DNA of 64,000 bases from Mesostigma viride (GCA_009746045.1 RPFO01000123.1:1873713-1937712), one strand, 5' to 3'; positions 7,628 through 18,189 are shown, numbered from the stretch's first letter. Notes: a model not told the origin generated them from the letters alone. A program made the numbers and translations.

Positions 7628-10377
7628 GGGGTCATATTGGGGCCCAGGGGAGGGGGGGGTGTAGCTGTGTCTGCCCCTGGGAGCGACCCGTGGGGTACCA
7701 CCTCAGATGCTACGACAGGCGCATTATCCTTCACTACCCACCCCAGTGCCCTGTTGGCTGCCAGCTCACTCTCCATGCTATCCCCTTGCTTATAGCCTGC
7801 CACCGATGCCCATGGTACCCTATACACCCGATCATTCCACTCTATGTCTATGACCCGCAGCGGCCAGTCTAACTTTGTGATGGCCCCAGGCCCCTGCATG
7901 GTGCCCCGTTTGCCGCTGGGCGAGCTCTCCTTGTGGAACATGACCAACTGCCCGACCTCAAAAGCGCTAGACAAATCAGGCAGCGTGGCATCCTTGAGCC
8001 GCAGCTTGGCGGCGGTATCCTGTAGATGCTGTTGGTATGCCTCTACTACCTCGGGTGAGTAGGTGCCCGCTGACAGCCCCCGAGGCGTGACTAGCCCAAA
8101 GCCCTTGACATCAAGCACGTGCCTATGGTTGCACACATGCATGAGCTCCTTGCACCACGCCGTCTTGACCGCGTAGGATTTGCCATGTGGGTTATCCTGT
8201 CGCTTGGCTGCCACAGTCTTGACATAGCTTACAGTGCGATCTATCATGCCCATATTGCCGTGATCCTCACGCCCCACGATGACCACGGCCTCCATCCCCG
8301 GCAAACCTTGCACACAGCGGAACTGCTGGTCTAGCATGAGCTCCACTACGGGATGAAAGAAAGCCAGGCTGATCTTGATAGCCCTGTGCAGGTCAGCCTC
8401 AAACATGTGAGGCAGCGGCTCAATGTAGGTGGCCTTGCTGAACCTATCCTTGACTATGAAATAGGTGTCCCCCCCTTCCATGTGCATGACATCCCCCACA
8501 AGGTACCCTCGCTCCAAGGGTGGAGTCTTGGCATGACGCCTACGCGACTTCTTCCTGATCTTGATGCAGGCAGGACACTGAGCACGCACATTCTTCAGCT
8601 CGTTGTATAAAGGTGCCCCCAACATGTGTGCCCCCTCTACCTCGGCTTGGGCCTCATGCCCGTATGCACGGTGCATCTGGTATGCTAACAGTTTCAGGGT
8701 GACAGCCTGAGGTGCAGTGGCATTGTCAGGATTCTCAACAGGTGGGGTGACTACTGGGGTAGTGACATTGGCTAACTGGGCAGCTTCAGAGGCTGCACGA
8801 AAGGCCGCCCGTGTGAGCACCTTGCCAATGTGAAGATCCACACTAGGGTGGTGTGTACCGAGAACATCTGCCCGCCCAGCATTCTCTTGCACTGTCACAA
8901 CATTCCTCATAGGCCCAACCGCCCCAGTATCTAGCTGGGGTGCTGCAGTAGTGCTTGGTCGCTCGGCGTTGTACACACCCGACCTAGAAGACACCACATT
9001 GCTTAGGTCACGCATTGTAGACCCGTGCTCAGGAAGCACGTGATCCTGGCGCGACAGAGCCAGAGCAGCATCAACGGATTGCGTGAGCACATCACGGAAT
9101 GAGACAGAGGATGCAGTCACGTTGCTTTTAGGAACGACGTCAGGCTCTACGACGGCCCGGTTCAGCGTGACGCATTGAGCAAAAGAAGGGGTATCGAGCG
9201 TGCTCTCACCTGACTTTCGTGCTGCCCGTCGCTCTGCCCACTCCTCGCGTGTGCCGTGGACGACGATGCGCTTGGCCTTGCACGCCTCCACGCTGTGACC
9301 ACGCAGAACGTCGTGGCACTTGCGGCAAAGGTTGTCCTCGAGCTCCAGGTCCGGGCGAACTCGGCAGTCATCCCGGACATGGCGACGTCCGAAGCAGCGC
9401 TCACAGCGTTGCTTGCGGTCAGTAGACGCCCCCTGCTGCCGCTTGGCCGGGGGATGATCACCCTGCTTGGCGTCGCCACCATGCCCGCGCTTGCGCCCTC
9501 GCTGGCCCCCGTTGTTGCCGTGGCCGACGACCTTTTTCAGGATGGCCGTAAGCTCCGACCGCGTAATTGGAGCCTCTGCGCCTGAAGAAGAAGACGCGCC
9601 GGCATCCACCTTGCGCAGGGATGGCAGAGCAGCCGAGGCAGCCGGCTTGGACTGCGCACTCTTGAAGCATGAGATCAAATACAGCATGCCCTCGTCGAAA
9701 CTGACGGCACTCTTCTTTTTGAGTTCCGTCGCTATGGTCAGATGCACATCCGACGAGAGGTCGCATTTCTTGAGAAATCGATTGCACAGGAAAATGGGCT
9801 TGAGAGTATCTAGCAGCTTGTGCTTGTGCACGAAGACCTGGAAATCACGTGCAGCCCCGGGCAAATTTGCCTTATTAACTGCATAGCCCTCGAAGTCATT
9901 GAAGGCTTGCTCGTCGGCCTCTTCCTTAGACCGCGACAAGTGGGCATCTAGACCGTTGTAAAAAACTTCCCAGGTTTGTTTGTTGTCGTCCGCAATGCGA
10001 ACTAGATTGGCAATGTTTGGGTGCTTTGTTGTACTGCAGAATACTGCACGGAACTTGCCAATCAGCTCCGAATCTTTGTCTGCGCGTCCATCGCGCAGAC
10101 GCTTGAGAGCAGCTAGAAAATCTGCTGCGTCGTCCGCCGTATAGTCGGCCGGTAGATCCGCGGGCACCTCCGTTTGCTTGAGAGGGCCGCGATTTAGTGC
10201 ATCGTCAGCAGCAAGCATCAGATGCTTGAACTGCTTGGCCAGTTCAGGTTGCGCCACGAGGGTTTGCATCAACCTCGTGGCCTCGTCCGCACTAAAGCGT
10301 GGCAGGACGGACCCTGCGGCCTCGCCACTTGGCGTATCTGTGTGTTCGCCCGTGCGGCTCCGTGTACCGGAAGCCAT
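7594..10377 (-). CDS. Copia A Gag-integrase polyprotein
   Basis: A 927-codon open frame starting at ATG 10375-10377. The N-terminal 240 residues look like a Gag capsid region. At about 325-365 come two zinc knuckles, CERCFGRRHVRDDC (CX2CX4HX4C) and CRKCHDVLRGHSVEAC. The integrase follows at about 570-760: zinc module AYGHEAQAEVEGAH..CPAC, first Asp in VGDVMHMEGGDTYFIVKDRF, second Asp in LDQQF, and GMIDRTVSYVK where canonical elements have Glu. An SH3-like segment (QLVMFHKESSPSGKRGTMQG) closes it. It is long and unbroken, so this part may be fairly young. Protease and RT follow in the next frame, overlapping by about 34 bp. Confidence 0.85.
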   Translation of the reverse strand: MASGTRSRTGEHTDTPSGEAAGSVLPRFSADEATRLMQTLVAQPELAKQFKHLMLAADDALNRGPLKQTEVPADLPADYTADDAADFLAALKRLRDGRADKDSELIGKFRAVFCSTTKHPNIANLVRIADDNKQTWEVFYNGLDAHLSRSKEEADEQAFNDFEGYAVNKANLPGAARDFQVFVHKHKLLDTLKPIFLCNRFLKKCDLSSDVHLTIATELKKKSAVSFDEGMLYLISCFKSAQSKPAASAALPSLRKVDAGASSSSGAEAPITRSELTAILKKVVGHGNNGGQRGRKRGHGGDAKQGDHPPAKRQQGASTDRKQRCERCFGRRHVRDDCRVRPDLELEDNLCRKCHDVLRGHSVEACKAKRIVVHGTREEWAERRAARKSGESTLDTPSFAQCVTLNRAVVEPDVVPKSNVTASSVSFRDVLTQSVDAALALSRQDHVLPEHGSTMRDLSNVVSSRSGVYNAERPSTTAAPQLDTGAVGPMRNVVTVQENAGRADVLGTHHPSVDLHIGKVLTRAAFRAASEAAQLANVTTPVVTPPVENPDNATAPQAVTLKLLAYQMHRAYGHEAQAEVEGAHMLGAPLYNELKNVRAQCPACIKIRKKSRRRHAKTPPLERGYLVGDVMHMEGGDTYFIVKDRFSKATYIEPLPHMFEADLHRAIKISLAFFHPVVELMLDQQFRCVQGLPGMEAVVIVGREDHGNMGMIDRTVSYVKTVAAKRQDNPHGKSYAVKTAWCKELMHVCNHRHVLDVKGFGLVTPRGLSAGTYSPEVVEAYQQHLQDTAAKLRLKDATLPDLSSAFEVGQLVMFHKESSPSGKRGTMQGPGAITKLDWPLRVIDIEWNDRVYRVPWASVAGYKQGDSMESELAANRALGWVVKDNAPVVASEVVPHGSLPGADTATPPPPLGPNMTPWMGGMRMGWV

Positions 10378-10941
10378 CGGGATTTTTATGAATACAAGTT
10401 AAAGCCCGACCGGCTCAGCTATGGCGGTCGGTCACGTTGAGCTTGGGATAAGGTGAACACAGAGAACTGCTGTCGGAGCTGGCCCACCACTGGTTTATGT
10501 CTTAGCCAGCAAACCCTATCCGGTTAGCCGTAACCGTGGGACAAGCTAGCTGTCCGTACCGACCCGGATAAGGCCCCGGACTGGGGCCTAGGTGGCGCCG
10601 GCCCTAGGCGCCGCCCTTAGACCGGTCGACCGCATCGGACCGCCGGATTATAGCCGGCGGCTTAGCGGACGCTAGCGGAAGGCGTGCGGACGGACATGGG
10701 GAACTTAGAGCCAGATCCTAGGGCTCTAGAGTTACTCAACTTGGGGTTGGCCGGCCTGATGGGACCGGGTACGCTGACTCACAGCGTCTGCATTGTCTAC
10801 TCCTGCCTGCCTAGGCGGATGTTGACTATGATCGGCCATTTGTTTATGCACGCAAGAATTTAATTACTAATAGTTATTGAATTAATCACAAGGGGTCTCA
10901 CTAGTGCCGCTATATAGAAGGAAGAACGGTCAAGACGTTAT
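10378..10941 (-). other. Copia A 5' leader and possible 5' LTR
   Basis: Non-coding. On minus the sequence AACTTGTATTCAT lies just upstream of the Gag start; the same word precedes the Gag start of copia D. This may be a priming site or conserved leader. LTR limits cannot be set because the partner LTR is missing. The region 10560-10700 is GC-rich. Confidence 0.4.
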
Positions 10942-11493
10942 CTAGCCCTCGATATTTACGGGGTCCGTCATGGGACCGTCTGAGGTACGGTGCACGTACT
11001 CCTCGCCGCCGAAAACCGTAAAGTCACTAGTAGGGGCATGCTCCAGGCGTGCGGCGCGCGCGATGGCTTCAATGACCCAGATACTACGGAGGAGGTACCC
11101 GCCGCCAATTGTGCGGATGGCCGTACGCCGAGGCCGCGGGCCGGCCGGGCGTGACTTTGGGAGTACGAGTGACGCGAGGACGTTAGGGGCCGCGGGTTCC
11201 ACAAATGGAGGGAGACTTGCGTCGTCCTCGTGGGAGAACAGTGCACGGTAAACTAGATGGGCGTGGGCTGTCTGATGATATGACTCGCCGTAGCCGTGCA
11301 CTCGTTTGCGGATGAGCTTGACAGCCGCGCGGTACCGGGCCGTTAACTCGCGAGCTTTCTCGCCAGGGTATGCGTTTTCCAGTGTTAGAATGTCGATTTC
11401 CTTTGGGGATAATCCCTTACGAGGAAAGGGGACCCCCATGCTGGGGTACCATTTTGGGGTACAATAGCGACACGAAATAAAAATCAAGCCCAC
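10942..11493 (-). CDS. Hypothetical ORF next to a viroplasmin-like ORF
   Basis: An open frame of up to 183 codons. It contains KARELTARYRAAVKLIRKRV, a likely basic helix, and a proline/arginine-rich middle (KSRPAGPRPRRTAIRTIGGG). I recognise no domain. It lies 3' of the viroplasmin-like ORF on the same strand, where gypsy E has gag, but shows no similarity I can see to that Gag. It is probably the 5' part of another retroelement on minus. The start is uncertain. Confidence 0.4.
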   Translation of the reverse strand: MGLIFISCRYCTPKWYPSMGVPFPRKGLSPKEIDILTLENAYPGEKARELTARYRAAVKLIRKRVHGYGESYHQTAHAHLVYRALFSHEDDASLPPFVEPAAPNVLASLVLPKSRPAGPRPRRTAIRTIGGGYLLRSIWVIEAIARAARLEHAPTSDFTVFGGEEYVHRTSDGPMTDPVNIEG

Positions 11494-11708
11494 TGGGGTC
11501 AGTGACTTGATGATTTTAGGCCTCTAAGAATTAAAGAAGTAGGCCAAAACAAATTAGAAACAATAAAGCATGATTTAATTAAGCAACACTACTCGGGTCT
11601 ACCGCCTGTATCCTTATCATGGCCTGTTTATTTTCCCTCTATCAGTACTGCTATAACCACCCAATACGAGGCGGGGGTGACTACTGGCACGCGTCACCCT
11701 TGTACTCC

Positions 11709-12137
11709 CTAACTAGATGTCGTAAACGGCTGGGACGATTGTCCTACTTGTCTAGTGACTTGTGACAAGGCAGGAGAGGGACACTGTTCAGGAGACGGAA
11801 TGACAGGGGTACATCGAGCGCGGCGAGTAGGGTTGGTGACCGGGTGCCCACGTCTATGGAGTCCTTCTGGGGCACGCAAGTTATCTATAAGGTATTCATA
11901 TGCTGCATCCAATGAGTGGAAACCTGGGTATTCACACTGTGGGATCCCTGAGGTTAAGTTACTGGCTGTAACCCAACTAAGTACTATGCCTGCAAACGTA
12001 GGGGTGATTACAGCATAGAAGGGGTAGTTACTACCTGTACCACTGGGACGCCAAATGGAACTAAGATCACGGGGTACTCGTTTCTTACTATGGGATGCAG
12101 AGGATTGGGACGAGCTAGCAGATTGGGGCACACGCAT
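11709..12137 (-). CDS. Viroplasmin/RNase H1 hybrid-binding-domain-like protein
   Basis: A 142-codon ORF. Residues about 38-90 (YPFYAVITPTFAGIVLSWVT..YPGFHSLDAAYEYLIDNL) follow the pattern of the RNase H1 N-terminal hybrid-binding fold, also known as caulimovirus viroplasmin (Cauli_VI): YYaV..G..pGI..sW......v.g......f.t...A..yL. That fold binds RNA:DNA hybrids or double-stranded RNA. No catalytic RNase H part is attached. A similar ORF occurs in gypsy E at 57979-58371, so this is probably a retroelement accessory gene. The C-terminus is Ser/Pro-rich and disordered. Confidence 0.6.
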   Translation of the reverse strand: MRVPQSASSSQSSASHSKKRVPRDLSSIWRPSGTGSNYPFYAVITPTFAGIVLSWVTASNLTSGIPQCEYPGFHSLDAAYEYLIDNLRAPEGLHRRGHPVTNPTRRARCTPVIPSPEQCPSPALSQVTRQVGQSSQPFTTSS

Positions 12138-12243
12138 TATGATACCATATTACTAATGACAGCCTACTCAAGCACATACCTTGGTAACTGAAAGGGCCAG
12201 AGGGGGACCGTGTGCAGGGTGGGTAGGTTTTTCTCAGGGGGTA

Positions 12244-12500
12244 CAGGGGCAGCTCACGTAGGTGGGACGCGAGTGGAACACTTTTCACCTAGGAGAGACA
12301 CCAGGTTCAGGTACGTGGAACAGCCATGTTTCAGGTATTCATGTAAGTGGGACAGGGTAGCTTTCAAAATTCAGTGTGGTGGGACAGTTACATGTTCAAA
12401 ATTCAGGTCGGTGGGACAGGCAAATTTTCAATTACATGTAGGTGGGACACATGTTCATACACATACAAAACACAGGTTGGTGGGACATGTCCCACCGAGT
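12244..12500 (+). repeat. Left subterminal GTGGGAC repeats
   Basis: At least seven GGTGGGAC(A/G) words spaced by about 25-40 bp follow the left TIR, all in the same orientation. Clusters like this commonly bind transposase in DNA transposons; that role is inferred. Confidence 0.8.
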
Positions 12501-12914
12501 TGTGTGGCATGGATGTGTAACACCTATAATGCGCTAGTTTCAGCTATACTGTCTGCACTCGTTTCAGTGCTATATAAACTGTGTCGGAAAGGTCACGGCA
12601 AGCCCTACCTAGCCTATTCAAGGTGTGCCAGAAATACGGCAGGCGGGTGCGATTATTAATGACGCAACCGGCAACCCTAATACCTCCGTTTACAACATGA
12701 TGGCCAGATATTAAAAACATGAAGGGCAGTTGGGCCCACAGGGAAAAGTCTACATCGCAACAAGGCACCATGCGACTCCGTAGTCAGCGATCACAAACGT
12801 TTGCTTCACCCTTTCCGTGCGCTTCTGCTCATGCTGTTTAGGGTACCTGCACATAAGAAACGTGCCAAGACACACAACCACACACCATAATAATGCATTA
12901 CAAATGCGAAGTAC

Positions 12915-13175
12915 AATGTTGTTGTTGTTGGTGGTGGTTGTTGTTGTTGTGGTGGTGGTGGCGGCGGCGGCGGCGGTACATGGTGGTGGTGGGGGGGGGG
13001 TTGGGGTGGGGTGGGGGTGTGGGGGTGTGGGGGGTGGGGGGGTGCGTCCCTGTGTTGTGGTGCGTGTGCGTGTGACAGTGCATATGTACGCGTGATGTGT
13101 GATGGGTGATGTGTGATGTGCGATGTGTGATGGGTGATGTGTGATCGATGTGTGATGTGTGATGTGTGTGTGCTC
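12915..13175. repeat. Microsatellite cluster (GTT/GGT/GGC, G-rich, GTGATGT)
   Basis: Successive GTT, GGT, GGC and GGGGT tracts to about 13060, then degenerate TGTGATG(T/G) repeats to about 13170. The G-rich part could form G-quadruplexes. Long open frames here are repeat artefacts. Confidence 0.85.
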
Positions 13176-13371
13176 ATACGCCTACTAATATGTTGGCCCA
13201 TTTGATCATGCCGACGTGACCTGTCGCATGTGTGCGGTAGACATATGTACTGCATGCTACCTAGTCACACATGGCATGGGTTTGCAGAGTTACATACAGA
13301 GTGTACATTCTTGTCACATAAATGGTCCAGTATATCTTGGAGCCAAATGCATGCAACCCATGCAACGATAC

Positions 13372-13740
13372 TTACTTGACCACCATGCGCCAGTGGTTGT
13401 CATACTTCTTTGCATACGGGTCCTGTGGGTCAGGGTTTCCGTAGTACGTCAGGCCGTCACCATACAAGGTGAAAACCTGGTATTTGGCCCAGTCCGCCGT
13501 TGTCAGCACCTCGGCATGCTTTGCCACAGTGCGCTGTGGCGGAAGCTCGAGAGGAGGGAGAGAAGGCTTGGACTTTTTCTTGGCTGGGCGGGTGGCCTGA
13601 TCCGTTGGTGGTGGTGCTCCCGCGGCTGGGTTGCCGACCCCTGCTGCCCCCACCTGGTCGGCTGCCCCCCCCCTTCCCACCACGTCAGCTGCCTCACATC
13701 CGGCCTTGTCCCAGGTTGCCTTCACTGCTCCAGCCTTCTT
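13372..13740 (-). CDS. Probable exon downstream of the HTH exon
   Basis: An open frame with a Pro/Ala/Lys-rich disordered start (TRPAKKKSKPSLPPLELPP) and a more ordered end (VFTLYGDGLTYYGNPDPQDP). On minus the frame ends at a GTCAA|GTAAGT-like splice donor rather than an obvious terminal exon, and an AG acceptor is possible near 13740. It lies 3' of the HTH exon on the same strand inside the TIR element, so it may be the next exon of the same gene. No domain recognised. Confidence 0.4.
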   Translation of the reverse strand, partial: KKAGAVKATWDKAGCEAADVVGRGGAADQVGAAGVGNPAAGAPPPTDQATRPAKKKSKPSLPPLELPPQRTVAKHAEVLTTADWAKYQVFTLYGDGLTYYGNPDPQDPYAKKYDNHWRMVVK

Positions 13741-14039
13741 GCATCATGAGCAATATCTTTCAAATAAAGGGGGGGCAGCTGGGATATCGCCAAGAAATGA
13801 GCAAGACTGCTAGTTTCCAACCCTTACATAATTCATGATCACCCGTTGCTGGGTGGTTACGCTGCATCATTTGGCTGCATGCAACGAAGAAGACCATTAC
13901 ATACTTTCGGCTCTTCCACGTCAAATTCTCACGGGGCCGGGCTGCATGCATACTCATGAAACAATCGAAACTCAGCAAACTAGTGCGACATGTACAAAAT
14001 GCAGCAGGAAAAATACCGACAATTATGATGGAAATAAAC

Positions 14040-14346
14040 TTACGCGCACAAGCGCGCGGTTGACCATGTACCCCTTGCTCCGATACTCGCGAATCTCAGT
14101 GGCCACCTCTTTCTCCACCAAGGGAAACTTGGCCGTAGTCGGGTTTCTGACACGACTTGGGCACTTCTTCCCCGCTAGCTTGGGGTTGTCTGCTGCAGCC
14201 TTGATGGCCGCCTCCTCTGTGAGCATGCGGTTGAAGGTTGAAATCGGGATGGGGGGGTCGCTAGTTTTGCAGAATTGGCGCTGCGACAATCCGCTCTCGT
14301 GAAAGGCGTCCAGAATCTTCCGCTTGGTGCGCATATCCCTGAACAT
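14040..14346 (-). CDS. Pogo/CENP-B-type helix-turn-helix exon
   Basis: Encodes MRTKRKILDAFHESGLSQRQ..ISTFNRML, then KFPLVEKEVATEIREYRSKG. The first part fits a psq-type HTH. The second fits the CENP-B/pogo DNA-binding HTH signature (fP.lE..v...i...R..G..v). These bind terminal repeats in pogo transposases. On minus the frame runs into CGC|GTAAGT, a good splice donor at about 14040, so this is probably an exon; an acceptor-like TTCAG precedes the MRTKRK start. It sits inside a TIR element with TA duplication, as expected for this superfamily. A domesticated HTH gene carried as cargo is an alternative. Confidence 0.6.
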
Positions 14347-14876
14347 GTAATTTCATCTCGCGGCGCACGGCTTACTTTTTCGCCCTTGTCAGCTGGTTTG
14401 TCGGAGTTAACCAGCCCCGCTTCTGATGCCGTGGTTAGCCCTGCCTGTCGTAGTTGCTTTTCCCTCGTCCTCGGTGACATGCGGCACAAGAAAGCTTGCA
14501 GGTCCAGACCTGCGGGGGCCGGGCATCACGCGAGCCGCCGACAGCTGGCCCTGCGGATGATGGACTGCACTCCGGCTCGCCTGACCCGCTCGCCATAGCG
14601 GCTCACCGTATATAGTTAGAGACCTCAGACCACGGATGCAGTCACGTGTTCAATAATTAGTTAATTGATCATTAACTGATGCAGCTGACTAGCACTCTCT
14701 AACAAAAGTCACGTGCCAACGTACTGTACGTAGCCAGCGTGTGCCTCTCTCACCTCCTTACAGTATACCATGTTAATTACGCCGGCAGAAGGGGAATTCA
14801 TAAGGTGGGGCGCCTACAGTGCCACGTGTACTGATGTACGGTTATTGTGGATGCGACAGCCCACCGACCAACACAG

Positions 14877-15189
14877 CAAGGTGGGCCACCTGTTCCACGT
14901 ACTCAGATTTTGGAAGAGCCAGTCCCACCAACGCAGCAACTCAACGCAGCAAGGTGGGGCACCTGTTCCACGTACTCAGATTTTGGATGGGACTGTTCCA
15001 CCTACGCAGCAAGGTGGGGCACCTGTTCCTCGTACTCAGATTTTGGATGGGACTGTTCCACATACGCAGCAAGGTGGGCCACATGTTCCACGTACTCGGA
15101 TTTTGGATGGGACTGTCCCACCTACGCGGCAAGGTGGGGCACCTGTTCCACGTACTCAGATTGTGGTTGAGACCGTCCCACAGGCGCAT
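14877..15189. repeat. 60-bp tandem repeat, five copies
   Basis: Units starting CAAGGTGGGGCACCTGTTCC begin at 14877, 14950, 15010, 15070 and 15130, with a 13-bp extra piece after the first. Each contains GTGGG(G/C)C and GTCCCAC-like words related to the subterminal repeats of the enclosing transposon. Because 60 is divisible by three, open frames cross it in several frames; I do not call these genes. Confidence 0.88.
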
Positions 15190-15310
15190 ACAGCCCACTT
15201 CCACGGCTACGTGGTACGCGAACCGTCCCACTTTCACGGCTAAGTGGTACGCGAACCGTCCCACTTTCACGGCTACGTAGTACGCAAACGTCCCACTTCC
15301 ACGTGGTGTG
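15190..15310. repeat. About 33-bp tandem repeat, three copies
   Basis: Units of the type CCCACTTTCACGGCTACGTG..GTACGCGAACCGT follow directly after the 60-bp array. They again contain GTCCCAC. Confidence 0.75.
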
Positions 15311-15507
15311 GGAACAGCCCAAGTACCCGTGAGGCGGTGTACTGTACTGTGTACATATACACACAAGTGGTCACATATCACTACCAAGACCTATATTTCA
15401 CTACACCGCACATACGTATTGTATATAATTCGACGTGGCTTTATTATCAGGTATCGTTAACTGCATAAATACTTGCACTACGTGAGCAGCTAGCGGTACA
15501 ATATAGC

Positions 15508-16050
15508 TTGTTTTTCTTCTTGAAACAATGGATTAAAGCGCTTCATCATGGTTCAGAGGCAGATTCGGAGGCTGCTTATGAGGCAGCTTCCGGGGCCTCT
15601 ACACCGGTGAAGGTCCAGCCCAGCGTTGATGTTGATGATGAGTTGAACTCCACCCCAGACCTAGCGTCCTCTACAAATGATGAGGACATAAGTACCAAGG
15701 CATCGCCTTCAGGTCTTACAGTGATCCAGGAAGAACAACCAGCTTCTGCATCCTTGGCTTCTGAGACTCACAACCGGCAAGGGAATGAAGCGGAGGCCGT
15801 TTTGGCAAGAACAGATTCCGGGGGGTCTTCAGATTCCGGGGATTCGGAGAAGTTTTGGAAGCTGGTGCGCACCCAGAAAGGCATTCTCTTACCGACCAAG
15901 AAGCCGGGGCAGTTTCTACACGTCGCAGCTGGTTCAAGCTCTGAGCCCAGCGATTCAAGTTCTGAGGATAATGAAGGGAATTCCAGTGACGAAGAGTGGT
16001 CCGTGGACGTCAGCTCTGGTCAACCCGATGTCGGTTCTTTGCAAATATGA
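15508..16050 (+). CDS. Acidic Ser/Glu-rich ORF in the TIR element
   Basis: An open frame of up to 180 codons. It is rich in Ser, Glu and Asp, with segments such as SDSGDSEKFWKLVRTQKG and SSSEDNEGNSSDEEWSVDVS. It is probably disordered, with casein-kinase-like acidic runs. No domain recognised. Acidic C-terminal tails occur in some pogo-type proteins, but this frame is on the strand opposite the HTH exon, so it would have to be a separate gene. Start uncertain; it may be an exon. Confidence 0.4.
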   Translation: MFFFLKQWIKALHHGSEADSEAAYEAASGASTPVKVQPSVDVDDELNSTPDLASSTNDEDISTKASPSGLTVIQEEQPASASLASETHNRQGNEAEAVLARTDSGGSSDSGDSEKFWKLVRTQKGILLPTKKPGQFLHVAAGSSSEPSDSSSEDNEGNSSDEEWSVDVSSGQPDVGSLQI

Positions 16051-16880
16051 CTGAACACAGGTGCGTGATTCAGAATCCTTCCAATCACGAATCCCGTTGC
16101 TGGGTTCCCCATGATGGCCATTGTGCTGATGCTTAAAGGGTTTTCGCATGAGTAAATGTGAGGCCATGTGCATTATAACCGCGTTGTTCAGTTTGGGGTA
16201 ATTCCAAGTGTGGGCACAAAGTTTGCGCATTCATTCATTGTGTTCATGTAGTTCTGTTTTGTGCAACCATGCACTACATGCAGGCTGCAGGCTAGGCGTA
16301 TTGTGTTGATGGACAGTTTTTTGCAAGCACGATCGAATGCGAGGCCTTGTGAATTTTAATACCTGCGTGGACGTCATAGGCAATCATGCATACATGGGCG
16401 TGTGCATAATAAAAATGCTGTCAATTTTCACAACCATACACGTGCAGGCACACACATGGCCGTGTGGATGATGTGAAATTTTTTGCCACCATGTATATGC
16501 ATGGCCATGAGGTGCGGCATGGTTATTCATGATTCCTTACTTGAAAATCTGGCACCCTTTTTACACCATTACAACAACCATGGATGCATTCTCTTGCCCA
16601 CATCTTGCTAGCACGGTAATTGTTTGAGTCAATCTTTTATGATCCTAATCCAAAGCTTCCGAGTTATGACGTGGTTGTACATGTGCATCACTTGGATTAT
16701 GGCGATTGCAGACCCAGTCATCAAGTTTCGCACGTACGAGCGCTTGGCTGACCTGGAGCCTGTTGTCTTGTACATGATTGCCCGAATTCTCCCGATTTCT
16801 GGCCTGCGCAGGTTGTCTCCTTGATGATGGCGGTGGCGACTGCACCACGATGTCATTTCTTATCGTGGTGTTGTTATGTT
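16051..16880. other. No gene seen, AT-rich interior of the TIR element
   Basis: Only short unconvincing frames. Words such as catgcatg and gtgtgcat recur, but I see no defined repeat unit. Confidence 0.5.
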
Positions 16881-17035
16881 GTTGTTATATGGTGGGGGTG
16901 GGGGTGGGGTGGGGTGGGGGTGGGGGTGGGGGTGGGGTGGGGGTGGGGGTGGGAAGTGGGGTGAAGTGGGGTGAAGTGGGGTGAAGTGGGGTGAAGTGGG
17001 GTGAAGTGGGGTGGGGGTGGGGGGTTCTAACCCCA
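16880..17035 (+). repeat. G-rich tract (GGGGT)n and (GGGGTGAAGT)n
   Basis: A pure G/T/A tract with dozens of GGGG runs, including about five GGGGTGAAGT units. Strong G-quadruplex potential on the + strand; frames through it are artefacts. Confidence 0.9.
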
Positions 17036-17269
17036 CCCCCATGCATCATATAACAATAACAATGTTGTCATACAAATCTGCAAGAACTACCATATTTGCA
17101 CTTGATTGATTTAATTTCCAGCGTATTATCGGTTGCACACAGATCAAGTGTCCCTACGCCATGAGCAAACGTGCAGAATAGGTAGCATGCCCCATAGGAG
17201 TAATAGGGACATGTATGTATAACATATGTAGGAGTATGACACATAGAGCCCATATGTGCGTAGCCACTA

Positions 17270-17506
17270 CATTCAGGAAGGTGGGACACATAGAAACATA
17301 CAGTTAGGTGGGACACAGCTTCAAGTTCGGGTAGGTGAGACAGACCTGTATCACAAATGCCGGTAGGTGGGACACCATGTTTTTCCAAATTCAACAAGGT
17401 GGGACATAATTTCAGTTAGGTGGGACACCTGAACATGTCCCGCTTTGCTGAATTTGTCCCACCTACCGGAGTTGGAACACTGTCCCACCTACGTGAGCTG
17501 CCCCTG
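17270..17506. repeat. Right subterminal GTGGGAC repeats and right TIR
   Basis: Six or more GGTGGGACA words in forward orientation to about 17430. They then switch to inverted GTCCCACCTA words leading into the TIR that ends GCTGCCCCTG at 17506. Confidence 0.8.
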
Positions 17507-17508
17507 TA

Positions 17509-18185
17509 GTAGCAAAGGCCTGTTTCAAACAAGCAGCGCAAGCATGCACACCACTCGGTTAACGGGGTGATACTAACCCGTAACCCACAGCACAATTACC
17601 ACCTGTTTTTAGTGAAATTTCGGCAGCATTTCCCCTGTACAGTGGGGGAATGCTGGCCTCCTTGAAGCCGTGGCTGGGTCGTCGCCGTCTTGGGCCCTTC
17701 ACCACTTGGGCCCTTCACCAATGGACGAAAAACAGAAAACAATGCTAGCGACCCTTGGCGTCCTGGCTCGTAGCCGTCTCGTGTGAAAATGGAGACAAAA
17801 TCACACAAACAGGTCCTAACTGCGCATGCCAGGGCAAGACATCATTCCTACAATATTCCTAAGCACTAGACTCGCAGTAGGGACACTAGCAATGCGTGAA
17901 TTCAATCCAGTTCACACAATGTGGTTCTAATTTGACGACTCAAGTCTCTCCGCTTTACTGGGTCAAAAACAAGCAATATTCCACCAATTTGAGCGATTCC
18001 AACTACGGCCAAGCAAGGGAAGGGTCTCCCCTACTTGCTAATTCGTTTTCGAAAGGAAAGGGCGATTAAAACCTAAAGAAATCGTCTAATTTCGGGCAGG
18101 GCCTGCCCTTCCATTAACCGTAATGCTACCGAGGTGATACGACCAATTTTCCACTAGAATTTGCCAAGTCGGGTCCAGATGCTGC
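17509..18185. other. No gene seen
   Basis: Short frames only. Flank of the TIR transposon, possibly with decayed coding sequence; nothing recognised. Confidence 0.4.
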
Positions 18186-18189
18186 GCCT

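Larger units (their letters stand above)
12244..17506. mobile_element. TIR DNA transposon, pogo/Tc1-mariner-like, TA target duplication
   Basis: A 5263-bp element. The left end CAGGGGCAGCTCACGTAGG (from 12244) is repeated inverted at 17506, with 25 identical bases, and both sides are flanked by TA (12242-12243, 17507-17508). Arrays of GTGGGAC words lie just inside each end and near the middle. A minus-strand exon at 14040-14346 encodes an HTH resembling the psq/CENP-B type used by pogo transposases, which agrees with the TA duplication. No DDE catalytic domain could be found, so this copy is non-autonomous, decayed or split by introns. Confidence 0.75.

Noticed and set aside
12817-13255. Valine/glycine-rich and Pro/His-rich frames
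   Set aside because: Produced by the GTT/GGT/GGGGT microsatellite; frames are open on both strands only because of composition.
14877-15189. 60-bp direct repeats as a CRISPR array
   Set aside because: Units are contiguous tandem copies without variable spacers, in a eukaryotic transposon; no cas-like genes nearby.
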